A stretch of 64,000 bases of DNA from Sphingomonas aracearum (GTDB lineage: Bacteria > Pseudomonadota > Alphaproteobacteria > Sphingomonadales > Sphingomonadaceae), in contig NZ_QQNB01000001.1 in the NCBI RefSeq assembly GCF_003345355.1, positions 682,001 to 746,000 on the forward strand. Direction: 5' to 3'. Shown one piece after another: positions 17,237 through 25,589 of this stretch. The first letter of the stretch is position 1. Every line of letters starts with the position of its first letter. Position numbers and translations under genes: made by a program. A model generated the notes under the pieces. It had not been told where the DNA came from, searched no databases, and was given only the letters and a program-made list of their open reading frames with translations.

Positions 17237-18366
17237 GCTGCTTGTCCCAGATCTGCCCTGCCCTGCGAGCCGCGCGCGTCGAGCGCCTCGGCGTAGAGGC
17301 GCAGCGTGGCGTCGGCCATCGCGGCGGGCGTGTAGCGGACCGCGCGCTCCACAGCGGCGGCGGAAAGGCGATGGCGTTCGGCCGGATCGGTGCGCACCGC
17401 CTCGATCGCGTCGGCCCATCGCCGCGGATCGTCGCCGGCGACGAACACCGCCGCCCCGTCCCACAGCTCGCGAAAGCCCGCAATGTCGGACAGGACCAGC
17501 GGACAGCCCGCCGCGGCCGCTTCCAGCACGGCCAGCCCGAACGGCTCGAAACCGGCCGCCGAGACGAACACCGGCCGCGCGGCGAGGTGCGCCGCCAATA
17601 CGGTTTCGGACACCGCTCCCGATGCGCGGAGATGCAGGGGCGCCACCGTTTCCCCATGCGGCGCGGTGAGCGTGCCGGCGGCGTCGAACGGCACCGGCAG
17701 CAGGGCCGCGACCCCGTCGAGCAAAGCCGTCCGCTTCACCGCATCCCACAGGCGGCCGGCGGTGAACACCTCCGTCGGCATCACCTCCGTCGCGACCAGC
17801 GGCAGGCGTCCGTTATGCACCGCCGCCGGCGTTCGCCGCAGGCCGTATTGCCGGCGCACGGTTCGCGCATACGCCATGGTCGGGGCCGCGACCACGTCCG
17901 CGGCATGCAGCCCTTCGCGCATCAGCGCGGCGTGCCAGGTGAATTCGGGCGCGAGCGGCTGGCCGGGACGCGCCGCCTGCCACCAGGTCGACACGCAGCC
18001 ATGCGCCACCGCCACCGTGGGCAGCCCGGAGGGGGCCGCCGCCGCCAGGGCGGGCGAGTTCAGGTGCAGCAGGTCGACGCCCTCGGCGCGCGCCAGCTCG
18101 GCGATGCGCGCGCCGGCCGCCAGCACCGGCGCAGGGCCGTCGCACAGCCAGTCGAGCGGCAGGCCCGTCTCGATCAGCGTCACGCCGCGCAGTTCTTCGG
18201 CCGTGCGGCGCTGATCGGCGGACAGCGGCGGGCCGAGCAGCGCCAGCAGCACCGACACCCCCTCCCCCGCCAGCGCGCGGGCAAGGTCCGTCGCATATTG
18301 CCACACGCCGCCCACCGCGTCCGCCGTCATCAGGACGCGCAGGGGAGCCTTTCCGTCGCTCCCCAC
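17233..18366 (-). CDS. Glycosyltransferase, GT4-like
   Basis: 377 residues starting at GTG 18366, which overlaps the upstream TAG stop by one base. It has the GT-B layout of GT4: N-terminal VLMTADAVGGVWQYATDLARAL (glycine-rich acceptor loop), AVAHGCVSTWWQA, and the donor-site E-x7-E motif in GFEPFGLAVLEAAAAGCP. The family uses nucleotide sugars with retention. It stands between the epimerases that supply donors and the CgeB-like transferases, as expected for an ordered glycan assembly line. Confidence 0.88.
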   Translation of the reverse strand: MGSDGKAPLRVLMTADAVGGVWQYATDLARALAGEGVSVLLALLGPPLSADQRRTAEELRGVTLIETGLPLDWLCDGPAPVLAAGARIAELARAEGVDLLHLNSPALAAAAPSGLPTVAVAHGCVSTWWQAARPGQPLAPEFTWHAALMREGLHAADVVAAPTMAYARTVRRQYGLRRTPAAVHNGRLPLVATEVMPTEVFTAGRLWDAVKRTALLDGVAALLPVPFDAAGTLTAPHGETVAPLHLRASGAVSETVLAAHLAARPVFVSAAGFEPFGLAVLEAAAAGCPLVLSDIAGFRELWDGAAVFVAGDDPRRWADAIEAVRTDPAERHRLSAAAVERAVRYTPAAMADATLRLYAEALDARGSQGRADLGQAA

Positions 18367-19436
18367 TAGGCGACTGCCCGGGCCGGCGCCGCCTCGATCG
18401 GCGGCAAGGCGATCTGGCGCTCGGCCGCCAGCCATTGCGCAAGCCGGCCGACACCGGTGCGCCACGGCACCTTCGCCCCCAGGCCCAGCGCCTCACGCAC
18501 GCGGCGCGTGTCGGCAACGAAGTAGCGCTGGTCGCCGGCGCGCCAGTCGGAGAAGGAAACGTCCACCTCGCGCCCGATCAGGTCGCCCACATGGTCGAGC
18601 AGCACGCGCAACGACACTGCATTGCCCGGGCCGCCGCCCAGGTTGAACGCCTGTCCGCTCACCTTGTCGATCTGCCGCCACGCGGCGAGATACGCCTCCA
18701 CCGCGTTCGACACGTCCAGGATGTCGCGCACCTGATGCCCGTCCCCGTAGAGCGTGATCGGTTGTCCGGTGAGCGCCCGGATCACGAAATGGGCCACCCA
18801 GCCCTGGTCCTCCGTCCCCATCTGCCGCTGGCCATAGATGCACGACATGCGCAGCACCGCGGCGGGCAGGCCGAAGCTGCGCGCGTAATCAAGCACATAC
18901 TGGTCGGCCGCCCCCTTCGACACGCCATAGGGCGTGTGGAAATCGAGCGGCCGATCCTCTCCTATCCCATGGGCGCGCACCGCCGGATCGACCGGGGCGT
19001 AACCGTTCGCGCCGAGCGCGAAGTCGAGGTCGCCGAGATCGCCATAGACCTTGTTGGTGGACGCAAAGACGACGGGAACCGCGCGGCGCGTCTCGCGCAC
19101 CGCCTCCAGCAGATTGAAGGTGCCGCCGATGTTGATCTCGTAATCGGCGCGCGGATCATCGAGGCTGGTGGTCACCGCCACCTGCGCCGCCATGTGGAAC
19201 ACCGCCTGCGCCTCGCCGACGGCGCGGGTCAGCGCGTCGCGGTCGCGAATGTCGGCGACGATCGAGGTGATGCGCGCGCCGTGCCGCTCCTGCAGCCACT
19301 GGAGGTTGCCCTCCACGCCCGGCCGGCTGAGCGCGTCGTAGATCAGGACGTCATGCCCCTCGGCGGCGAGCCGGTCGGCGATGTTGGAGCCGATGAACCC
19401 TGCCCCGCCGGTGACGAGAACGGGGGCCCCAGTCAT
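18366..19436 (-). CDS. NAD-dependent epimerase, CDP-paratose 2-epimerase-like
   Basis: 356-residue extended SDR. NAD site GGAGFIGSN (residues 9-17), then FASTNKVYGD and the catalytic Tyr170/Lys174 in FHTPYGVSKGAAD. The blocks RMSCIYGQRQMGTEDQGW and YGDGHQVRDILDV are those of CDP-tyvelose (CDP-paratose 2-) epimerases. The exact nucleotide sugar is uncertain, since no CDP-sugar synthesis genes are in the window. ATG 19436 was chosen because it overlaps the upstream stop by ATGA and fits the Rossmann start. Confidence 0.87.
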   Translation of the reverse strand: MTGAPVLVTGGAGFIGSNIADRLAAEGHDVLIYDALSRPGVEGNLQWLQERHGARITSIVADIRDRDALTRAVGEAQAVFHMAAQVAVTTSLDDPRADYEINIGGTFNLLEAVRETRRAVPVVFASTNKVYGDLGDLDFALGANGYAPVDPAVRAHGIGEDRPLDFHTPYGVSKGAADQYVLDYARSFGLPAAVLRMSCIYGQRQMGTEDQGWVAHFVIRALTGQPITLYGDGHQVRDILDVSNAVEAYLAAWRQIDKVSGQAFNLGGGPGNAVSLRVLLDHVGDLIGREVDVSFSDWRAGDQRYFVADTRRVREALGLGAKVPWRTGVGRLAQWLAAERQIALPPIEAAPARAVA

Positions 19437-20548
19437 GCCACCAGCCCGCGCTTCTCGAGCTCGGCGCGCGCCTTGGAGACGTTGTCCACCGCGGTCTGCT
19501 GGCCGACCCATTCCGCGAGCTCGGCCAGGCCTTCGACGAAGTCCTGCCGGGCGGTGAAGTTCAGCTTTTCCGCCGCCAGCGCGCCGTCGCAGAAGCAGTG
19601 GCGGATGTCGCCGATCCGCGCCTTGCCGACGATTTCCGGATTGATGTCGTTCTTGCCCATCGCCTGCGCCAGCGACTGCGCGACTTCGGTGACGGAGCGG
19701 TCATGGCCAGAGCCGATGTTGAACGTCTGCCCGGCGATGCCCGGATGGGTCAGCGCATCGGCAAAGGCGCGCGCCACGTCGGATACGTGCACGAAGTCGC
19801 GGCGCTGCTCGCCATCCTCGAAGATCATCGGCTGCTGCCCGTTGAGCAGGCGCGAGGCGAAGATCGCCAGCACGCCGGTATAGGGGTTCGACAGCGCCTG
19901 GCCGGGGCCATAGACGTTGAACAGGCGCAGGCAGACGCTTTCGATGCCGTAGGGCGCGCCCATGATGTGCGTCGTGCGCTCCTGCACATACTTGTTGAGC
20001 GCATAGATCGAGGACAGCGCGGGGCGCTTCCACTCGGGCGTCGCGATCGGCTTCAGCGGGCGGCCCTGCCCGTCCAGCGGATCCCACACCTTCTGACCGT
20101 CGTGAACGATGCCGCGCTCGGCATTCTCCACCAGCGCGCCGTCGGCATCGGCGTACAGCCCTTCGCCATAGATCGACATGGACGAGGCGGTGACCACGCG
20201 GCGCACCGGATGGTCGATCAGCCGCTCGAACAGCACCGCCGTGCCCACGTCGTTGACGGAGGTGTAGCGCTCGACCTCGTACATGGACTGGCCGACGCCG
20301 ACTTCCGCGGCGAGATGGATGACGCTGTCCACGCCCTGCAGCGCGCGCGCAACCGCGTCGCCGTCGCGCACGTCCGCCTTGATCAGCTCGACGTCGGGGT
20401 GGAGGAGTTCGGGCCGGTCCGTGTCACCATGCACCTGCGGGATCAACGCATCCAGCGCGCGCACCTTGTTGCCGCGACGCAGCAGCTCCTCGGCCACGAA
20501 GCGCCCGATAAAGCCCGCACCCCCGGTGATGAGAACCGTTTCCGCCAA
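19433..20548 (-). CDS. NAD-dependent nucleotide-sugar epimerase/dehydratase
   Basis: 371 residues, first gene of the six-gene leftward unit, starting at TTG 20548 with GGAAGAAGG just upstream. Extended SDR with GGAGFIGRF, IHLAAEVGVGQSMYEVERYT, ASSMSIYGEG and Tyr182/Lys186 in IYALNKYVQE. RLFNVYGPGQALSNPYTGV is typical of UDP-glucose/GlcA 4-epimerase-like proteins. It probably makes a nucleotide-sugar donor for the following transferases. The 153-base gap to the divergent phosphatase gene should hold its promoter. Confidence 0.87.
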   Translation of the reverse strand: MAETVLITGGAGFIGRFVAEELLRRGNKVRALDALIPQVHGDTDRPELLHPDVELIKADVRDGDAVARALQGVDSVIHLAAEVGVGQSMYEVERYTSVNDVGTAVLFERLIDHPVRRVVTASSMSIYGEGLYADADGALVENAERGIVHDGQKVWDPLDGQGRPLKPIATPEWKRPALSSIYALNKYVQERTTHIMGAPYGIESVCLRLFNVYGPGQALSNPYTGVLAIFASRLLNGQQPMIFEDGEQRRDFVHVSDVARAFADALTHPGIAGQTFNIGSGHDRSVTEVAQSLAQAMGKNDINPEIVGKARIGDIRHCFCDGALAAEKLNFTARQDFVEGLAELAEWVGQQTAVDNVSKARAELEKRGLVA

Positions 20549-20701
20549 CCTTCTTCCCCCATTCAGACGACGGGTCCAAGCATTGCAAATGCTTGCGTTT
20601 CCCCGTTCGTTACGCTTTCATACCAACCACAATGCTTCTTCTTGAGCTTTGTTCCTAAGCTTCTTCAACTTTGTTGCAGCCCCGTTTTCGGATCCCGCGC
20701 C
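20549..20701. promoter_or_regulatory. Divergent promoter region
   Basis: A 153-base gap between the leftward epimerase operon and the rightward phosphatase gene, A/T-richer than the genes. On the minus strand GGAAC-N16-CATT (in AGGAACAAAG...GCATTG) is one mismatch from the EcfG consensus GGAAC-N16-CGTT. GCTTCTTCAACTTTGTTG (about 20658-20675) resembles CTTTGTTGAAGC in the other divergent region near 22712. No firm promoter can be assigned by eye. Confidence 0.35.
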
Positions 20702-21286
20702 ATGAAGACCATCCTCCTGGCGCGCCATGCCACCCATGCCGAGGTCGGCCATGTGCTGAGCGGCCGGTCGGAGATCCCGTTGAGCGATGCCGGCCGGCAG
20801 GAAGCGCGCGCGCTGACGGCGATGCTGGCGGCGGAGACGATCGCGGAGGTGCATGCCAGCCCCCGCCGCCGCACGCAGGAAACCGCCGCGGCCGTGGCCG
20901 CACCGCGCGGCCTCCCGGTGCGCACCGCCCCCGCGCTGGACGAGGTGGATTTCGGCGCGTTCGCCGGACGCAGCTTCGCCTCGCTGGACCACGACCCGGA
21001 CTGGTTCCGCTGGAATGCGGAGCGCGGCAGCTTCCGCTGCCCCGGCGGCGAGACGATGGCGGAGGCGGCCGACCGCGCGCTGGCCTATCTCCACGCGCTA
21101 CCGGACCAAGCCTCCCCTGCCCTGCTGGTCAGCCATTGCGACGTGATCCGCGGGCTGGTGTGCCGTGCCCTTGGCGCGCCGTTGGAGCGGATGTTCTCGT
21201 TCGATTGCGCGCCGGCCTCGCTGACGCGGCTGACGCTGGACGGCAGCGAGCTGCGGGTCGTCTCGCTTAACGAGCGGGCGCGTTGA
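20702..21286 (+). CDS. Histidine phosphatase family protein
   Basis: 194 residues of the phosphoglycerate-mutase-like (branch 1) superfamily. Catalytic RHATHAE motif at residues 8-14 (phosphohistidine His9), EVDFGAFAG near 80, and the second catalytic His in LLVSHCDVIRG. GRSEIPLSDAGRQEA is standard. Members include alpha-ribazole phosphatase and various sugar-phosphate phosphatases; here the location within glycan genes suggests a sugar-phosphate or nucleotide-sugar role. The 3' end overlaps the convergent DUF6165 gene by 20 bases. Confidence 0.88.
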   Translation: MKTILLARHATHAEVGHVLSGRSEIPLSDAGRQEARALTAMLAAETIAEVHASPRRRTQETAAAVAAPRGLPVRTAPALDEVDFGAFAGRSFASLDHDPDWFRWNAERGSFRCPGGETMAEAADRALAYLHALPDQASPALLVSHCDVIRGLVCRALGAPLERMFSFDCAPASLTRLTLDGSELRVVSLNERAR

Positions 21287-21716
21287 GCACCGCGCCGGCG
21301 GCCCCCCGCGGCGCCGCTGCCTGCCAGTCGGCATAGCTCTTCTCCTCGGTCAGTTCGGAGCCGAGCAGGTCGTTGATCTGCCGTTTCAGCGCGGCGCGTT
21401 CGTCATTGGTCCGGTACACGGCGCGGGCGAGCCGGACGAACGCGGCGCCGAAGTCGCCGGCCGCCTCGTGCTCGCGAATGTCGTCCTCGATCTCCCACAG
21501 CGCCTCGTTCACCGTGCGCAGCGTGCCGTGCAGCGCCGCAACAGGCTCCAGCCGCAGCACGGTGGCGGCAATCGCCTCCAGCGCCCGCCGCTCGCGCGCG
21601 ACATTGTCGAGCGCGTCGGCCCGCGTGATCCGCGCCGCCTTGATCTCCAGGATGGTGAGCTTGTCGATCAGCTCGCCCCAGGACACGGGGACGCTTGGCG
21701 TGGCGAAGCGGGTCAT
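21267..21716 (-). CDS. DUF6165 family protein
   Basis: 149 residues beginning with VPVSWGELIDKLTILEIKAARI and ending LKRQINDLLGSELTEEKSYADW, the two conserved blocks of DUF6165. In between is a helical stretch with NEALWEIEDDIREHEA and LARAVYRTNDERA. The family has no known activity but frequently sits next to glycosyltransferases. Here it is coupled by ATGA to the GT9-like gene upstream, so it may be a partner or chaperone of that enzyme. Its 3' end overlaps the phosphatase gene on the other strand. Confidence 0.82.
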   Translation of the reverse strand: MTRFATPSVPVSWGELIDKLTILEIKAARITRADALDNVARERRALEAIAATVLRLEPVAALHGTLRTVNEALWEIEDDIREHEAAGDFGAAFVRLARAVYRTNDERAALKRQINDLLGSELTEEKSYADWQAAAPRGAAGAVLNAPAR

Positions 21717-22627
21717 GAGAGGCTCTCCTGGCGGCGGTCGGTCGAGAAGGCGGAAAGATCGTGCGCGACACGCGCCACCACGCCGGACCAGTCGGCCGGC
21801 GCCTCCTGCACGTAGAGGCGCGCGCTGGGGTACCAGGCGCTCGTGCTGCGCTCGGGCGCCCAGCGCCAGTCCGGCTCGGCCTTGAGCATCAGCCAGACCG
21901 GCCGGCCAAGCGCGCCGGCGAGGTGCGCGATCATCGTGTCCACGGTGATGACGAGGTCGCAGCCGGCAACCAGCGCAACCGTGGCGCCCATGTCGAACGC
22001 GCAACCGTCCGGATTGAGCACGGCAAGGCTGGTCGGCTCCGCATTCAGCGTCAGGCACGGCGCGAGGCCGGTGAGCGGCGCCAGCAGATCGGGCGGCACG
22101 TTGCGTCCGGCGTCCCAGTCGCCCGCCTTGTAGCAGAGCCCCACCGCCCCGCGCGGCAGCACCGCCCGGCTGGCGACGACATAGGGCACCGGCACCGCGT
22201 CGGGCGCCGTGCGCAGGGCATGGTCGAGTTCGGTGATCTCCAGGTCGCATTCGGCCGGCGGCAGCGGGTGCGCCACGTCGAACGGCAGCAGCCGCAACCG
22301 CGCGTCCACCGTCGCCAGCACCGGCAGCAATCGTTCAGGCGCCTCCACCGTGACGCTCGCCGCTCGGTCCGCGAGCAGCGGCAGGAAGCGCGCGAACTGG
22401 ATCGTGTCGCCAAGCCCGTGATAGCAGCGCACCAGCACGTCGCGGCCCTCGAACGGGCGGCCGTCCCATACCCAGCGCAGGTGATAGGGCAGCGCCGGAT
22501 CGTCCCGCGTGGCGGGATCGCGCGCGCGCATCGCCGCCGCGGACATCGCCCAGGCGGCCGGATAGTCCCCCGCGCGCATCGCCGCGGTCCATTGTTGCAT
22601 TCCCCCAGGTTGCATCTCGGCGCTCAT
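21713..22627 (-). CDS. GT9-like glycosyltransferase (heptosyltransferase superfamily)
   Basis: 304 residues. The C-terminal half contains the ADP-heptose:LPS transferase-like donor region: DMGATVALVAGCDLVITVDTMIAHLAGALG followed by PVWLMLKAEPDWRW, typical of TPR-associated GT9-like proteins (motif given here in two pieces: DMGATVALVAGCDLVIT then VDTMIAHLAGALG). RCYHGLGDTIQFARFL marks the N-terminal domain. The usual TPR array is missing or reduced to about 30 residues. Start ATG 22627 (ATG 22600 is an alternative). It forms a two-gene unit with DUF6165 and is divergent from the methyltransferase operon. Confidence 0.8.
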   Translation of the reverse strand: MSAEMQPGGMQQWTAAMRAGDYPAAWAMSAAAMRARDPATRDDPALPYHLRWVWDGRPFEGRDVLVRCYHGLGDTIQFARFLPLLADRAASVTVEAPERLLPVLATVDARLRLLPFDVAHPLPPAECDLEITELDHALRTAPDAVPVPYVVASRAVLPRGAVGLCYKAGDWDAGRNVPPDLLAPLTGLAPCLTLNAEPTSLAVLNPDGCAFDMGATVALVAGCDLVITVDTMIAHLAGALGRPVWLMLKAEPDWRWAPERSTSAWYPSARLYVQEAPADWSGVVARVAHDLSAFSTDRRQESLS

Positions 22628-22729
22628 CCCCTAAGCAATGTTGCTGAAGGCGCGAGGTTCCCTCGTTGCCGAGGCGTAATGGATTTTCGTGGCGGAACCG
22701 GCGATGTGCGGCTTTGTTGAAGCTCGGCC

Positions 22730-22754
22730 GGAACGCTTGGACGGTCCATTCGTT
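22730..22754 (+). promoter_or_regulatory. Predicted EcfG-type (general stress) promoter
   Basis: GGAAC (22730-22734), 16 bases, CGTT (22751-22754): an exact match to the alphaproteobacterial EcfG consensus GGAAC-N16/17-CGTT. A second GGAAC at 22693 has TGTT at the same spacing. It lies about 63 bases before the TTG start of the methyltransferase, so the rightward six-gene unit may be induced by general stress. A short motif can occur by chance, so this is a prediction. Confidence 0.6.
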
Positions 22755-22816
22755 TGCGTAACGATCTATCCTGCCCTGCCGACCGCGCGGGGCAACAGCC
22801 CCGAAGGAACCGGCCG

Positions 22817-23608
22817 TTGAGCCAGATGGCACCAGAGTTGATCCGCGCGCGCGTCGCCGAGCTGGCGCCCTGGTTCCACAACATCCGCCTGGGCGACGTG
22901 GAAACCGCGCCCGACCACTTCCTGGGCGACTATCCGCGCTTCAAGTTCGAGATGTTCGCCCATGCCATTCCGGCGGACCTGACGGGCAAGACCGTGCTCG
23001 ACATCGGCTGCAATGCCGGTTTCTACTCGGTGGAGATGAAGCGCCGGGGCGCCGCCCGCGTGGTCGGCATCGACAGCGACGAGCGTTACCTCGCCCAGGC
23101 GCGCCTGGCCTGCGAGGTGCTGGAGTTCGACGGCATCGAGTTCCGCAACCTGGACGTCTATCAGGTCGCCCAGCTCGGCGAGCGGTTCGATCTCGTGATC
23201 TTCATGGGCGTGCTCTACCACCTGCGCCACCCGCTGCTCGCGCTGGACCTGATCCGGGAGCATGTCGCCGGCGACCTGATGTTGTTCCAGACGCTGCAGC
23301 AGGGCTCGACCGAGGTGCTCGACGTGCCGGCCGATTATCCGTTCTTCGAGCCGGGCACGACCACGCCCCCGGCCTTTTTCGACGCCCCCGGTTATCCCAA
23401 GCTCCACTTCATCGAGCGCGAGTTCGCCCATGACTGGACCAACTGGTGGGCGCCCAACACCGCCGCGAGCCGCGCCATGCTGCGCGCCGCCGGCTTCACC
23501 ATCGAGGCGCAGCCGGAAGGCGACGTCTATCTCTGTCGCGTGAGCGAAGTGCCCTATGCCAAATACGGGCCAGCCGCGGTGTATCCTGCCAAGGGGGAAG
23601 TACGTTGA
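22817..23608 (+). CDS. SAM-dependent methyltransferase (TIGR04290-like)
   Basis: 263 residues from TTG 22817, with AAGGAA 7 bases upstream; ATG 22826 is an alternative. The class I SAM-binding motif is KTVLDIGCNAGFYSVEMK, then VGIDSDERYL, and FMGVLYHLRHPLLALD. The opening PWFHNIRLGDVETAPDHF matches the family NCBI calls TIGR04290, usually found with the glycosidase and dehydrogenases that follow here. The acceptor is unknown, possibly a sugar intermediate. Its TGA overlaps the TTG of the next gene. Confidence 0.85.
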   Translation: MSQMAPELIRARVAELAPWFHNIRLGDVETAPDHFLGDYPRFKFEMFAHAIPADLTGKTVLDIGCNAGFYSVEMKRRGAARVVGIDSDERYLAQARLACEVLEFDGIEFRNLDVYQVAQLGERFDLVIFMGVLYHLRHPLLALDLIREHVAGDLMLFQTLQQGSTEVLDVPADYPFFEPGTTTPPAFFDAPGYPKLHFIEREFAHDWTNWWAPNTAASRAMLRAAGFTIEAQPEGDVYLCRVSEVPYAKYGPAAVYPAKGEVR

Positions 23609-24528
23609 TCGAAGCCGCGATGATCTGGAACGAGCCCAACAACAAGTCGCATTGGGATCCGGAAGTCGACCCCGAATGGCGGATGTTCGCGGACACGGTG
23701 ATCCGCGCCGGCACCGCGATCCACGCGGCCAACCCTGCCGTCACGCGCGTGCTGGGCGGCATGTCGCCGATCGACCCGCATTGGGTGAACCACATGCGCT
23801 CGCTGGGCGCGCTGGACGCGGTGGACGTGGTCGCGGTGCATGGCTTTCCGCTCGACTGGAACCTGTGGTCGATCCACGACTGGCCGGCCAAGATCGCGGA
23901 GATCGAGGCGGTGGTGCCGGACAAGCCGGTGTGGGTCACCGAGGTCGGCGTCGGCTCGTTCGGCGCGGAGGAGGTACAGGTGTTCGGCGTGCAGAAGACC
24001 GCCGAGCTGCTGGTCGGCCGCGTGCCCAACATCTACTGGTATTCGCTGTTCGACCTGCCGCAGGCCTGGGGCGCCACCACGCGCCACCGCGAGGCGGAGG
24101 GCTCCAGCTACTATCGCCATTTCTACATGGGCCTGATCCGCGAGGACGGCAGCACCAAGCCGGCGCTCGAGAACTATGCGAAGGTGGCGGGCGAGATGGG
24201 GCTGATGCAATGGTTTCACTACGAGGACCCGCGGCTCGACGATGCGGTGAGGTGGATGAAGCGGCTCGGCACCAAGAAGCTGCGCACCGGCCTTTCCTGG
24301 GCCGACAGCTTCCGCCCCAATGCGCTGGACTGGTTCGATCGTCAGATGGAGGCGCTTCAGGACTTCGAGGTGACCGTCACCTTCTGCTTCACGCCCGAGC
24401 ATCTCGGCATCCAGCCGCATCACACCAGCGCCGCCCGCGAGCCGCAGCAGTTCGCCGATTTCTGCGCCTCCATGATCGAGCGCTATGCGCCCGCGTCGGC
24501 GGCCAGCCCCACGCTGGCCCTCGCCTGA
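23605..24528 (+). CDS. Glycosidase of clan GH-A (GH39/beta-xylosidase-like), apparently circularly permuted
   Basis: 307 residues from TTG 23605, overlapping the previous TGA and preceded by AAGGGGGA. Acid/base Glu10 sits in IWNEPNN at the very N-terminus, and the nucleophile Glu113 in VWVTEVGVGS. In ordinary GH39/GH5-type (beta/alpha)8 barrels the NEP motif ends strand 4, after about 120-150 residues. Here the strand 1-3 material seems to be at the C-terminus instead: RWMKRLGTKKLRTGLSWAD (about 217-233), VTVTFCFTPEH (256-266), and QFADFCASMIERYAP (282-296), the helix that normally leads into the NEP strand. No signal peptide, so cytoplasmic. It may trim or transfer a xylose-like sugar during assembly. 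The permutation is inferred from motif order. Confidence 0.78.
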   Translation: MIEAAMIWNEPNNKSHWDPEVDPEWRMFADTVIRAGTAIHAANPAVTRVLGGMSPIDPHWVNHMRSLGALDAVDVVAVHGFPLDWNLWSIHDWPAKIAEIEAVVPDKPVWVTEVGVGSFGAEEVQVFGVQKTAELLVGRVPNIYWYSLFDLPQAWGATTRHREAEGSSYYRHFYMGLIREDGSTKPALENYAKVAGEMGLMQWFHYEDPRLDDAVRWMKRLGTKKLRTGLSWADSFRPNALDWFDRQMEALQDFEVTVTFCFTPEHLGIQPHHTSAAREPQQFADFCASMIERYAPASAASPTLALA

Positions 24529-24544
24529 CGCGTCGGAGACCATC

Positions 24545-25510
24545 ATGACCAGCATGAAGGCGGCCGTGCTCGCCGCCCCCGAGACGTTCGAGCTTGCCGA
24601 CGTGCCGCTGCCGCAGCCGTCCGCGGGCGAGGCGCGCATCCGTCTGGAGGGATGCGGCGTGTGCGCGTCCAACGTCGAGCCGTGGCAGGGCCAGCCCTGG
24701 TCCACCTTTCCCGGCGAGGCGGGCGGGCTCGGCCATGAAGGCTGGGGGATCGTCGATGCGGTCGGCGACGGGGTGACCGCCGTGGCGGCCGGCGACCGCG
24801 TGGCCACGCTGTCCGGCAGAAGCTTCGCGCAATATGATCTCGCAGCCGCCGACCGGCTGGTGAAGCTGCCGTCCGCGCTCGACGGCCAGCCCTTTCCCGG
24901 CGAGCCGCTCGGCTGCGCGTTCAACATCTTCCGCCGCGCGGACGTGAAGCCCGGACAATGGGTGGCGATCATCGGCATCGGCTTTCTCGGCGCGGTGCTG
25001 ACGAAGCTCGCCACGGATGCGGGCGCCAGGGTGATCGCGATCTCGCGCCGGCAGGAATCGCTCGATCTGGCGACGCATTATGGCGCGGCCGCGACCATCC
25101 CGATGCACGATCACTGGCAGATCATCGAACAGGTCAAGGCGCTGACCGGCGAGGACCTCTGCGCGCGCGTGATCGAGGCGGTAGGCAAGCAATGGCCGCT
25201 CGACCTCGCGACCGAGCTCGTCGGCTTCGGCGGCAAATTGGTGGTTGCCGGTTACCATCAGGACGGCCCGCGGCAGGTGAACATGCAGACCTGGAACTGG
25301 AAGGGCATCGACGTGGTCAACGCGCACGAGCGCGACCCGGAGGTGCAGATGCAGGGCCTGCGCGAGGCGGTGGACGCGGTGGCGACCGGCCGCTTCGATC
25401 CCGCGCCGCTGTACACCCATCGCTACGGGCTGAACGACCTGGGAGAAGCGCTGGCGGCGACGCGCGACAAGCCGCAGGGTTTCGTCAAGGCCCTGATCGA
25501 ATTCGCCTGA
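24545..25510 (+). CDS. Zinc-type alcohol dehydrogenase (MDR superfamily)
   Basis: 321 residues from ATG 24545 with GGAG 8 bases before it. It has the GroES-like fold start KAAVLAAPETFELADVPLP, the zinc-site strand EGCGVCASNVEPW (catalytic Cys in GVCASN), GLGHEGWG (ligand His and Glu) and an NAD-binding IIGIGFLGAVLTKLA. The structural-zinc Cys4 loop of typical ADHs is missing. Closest to sorbitol/threonine-dehydrogenase-like proteins. Within this locus it probably oxidises or reduces a sugar or cyclitol intermediate together with the next gene; substrate unknown. Confidence 0.88.
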   Translation: MTSMKAAVLAAPETFELADVPLPQPSAGEARIRLEGCGVCASNVEPWQGQPWSTFPGEAGGLGHEGWGIVDAVGDGVTAVAAGDRVATLSGRSFAQYDLAAADRLVKLPSALDGQPFPGEPLGCAFNIFRRADVKPGQWVAIIGIGFLGAVLTKLATDAGARVIAISRRQESLDLATHYGAAATIPMHDHWQIIEQVKALTGEDLCARVIEAVGKQWPLDLATELVGFGGKLVVAGYHQDGPRQVNMQTWNWKGIDVVNAHERDPEVQMQGLREAVDAVATGRFDPAPLYTHRYGLNDLGEALAATRDKPQGFVKALIEFA

Positions 25511-25589
25511 AGCCGGCTCGGGCGCTTGCCGCGGCAGCGCCCTTCCTGCACGAACGGCCGGGAACGAGCCGGCTCAACGGAGTTATTGC

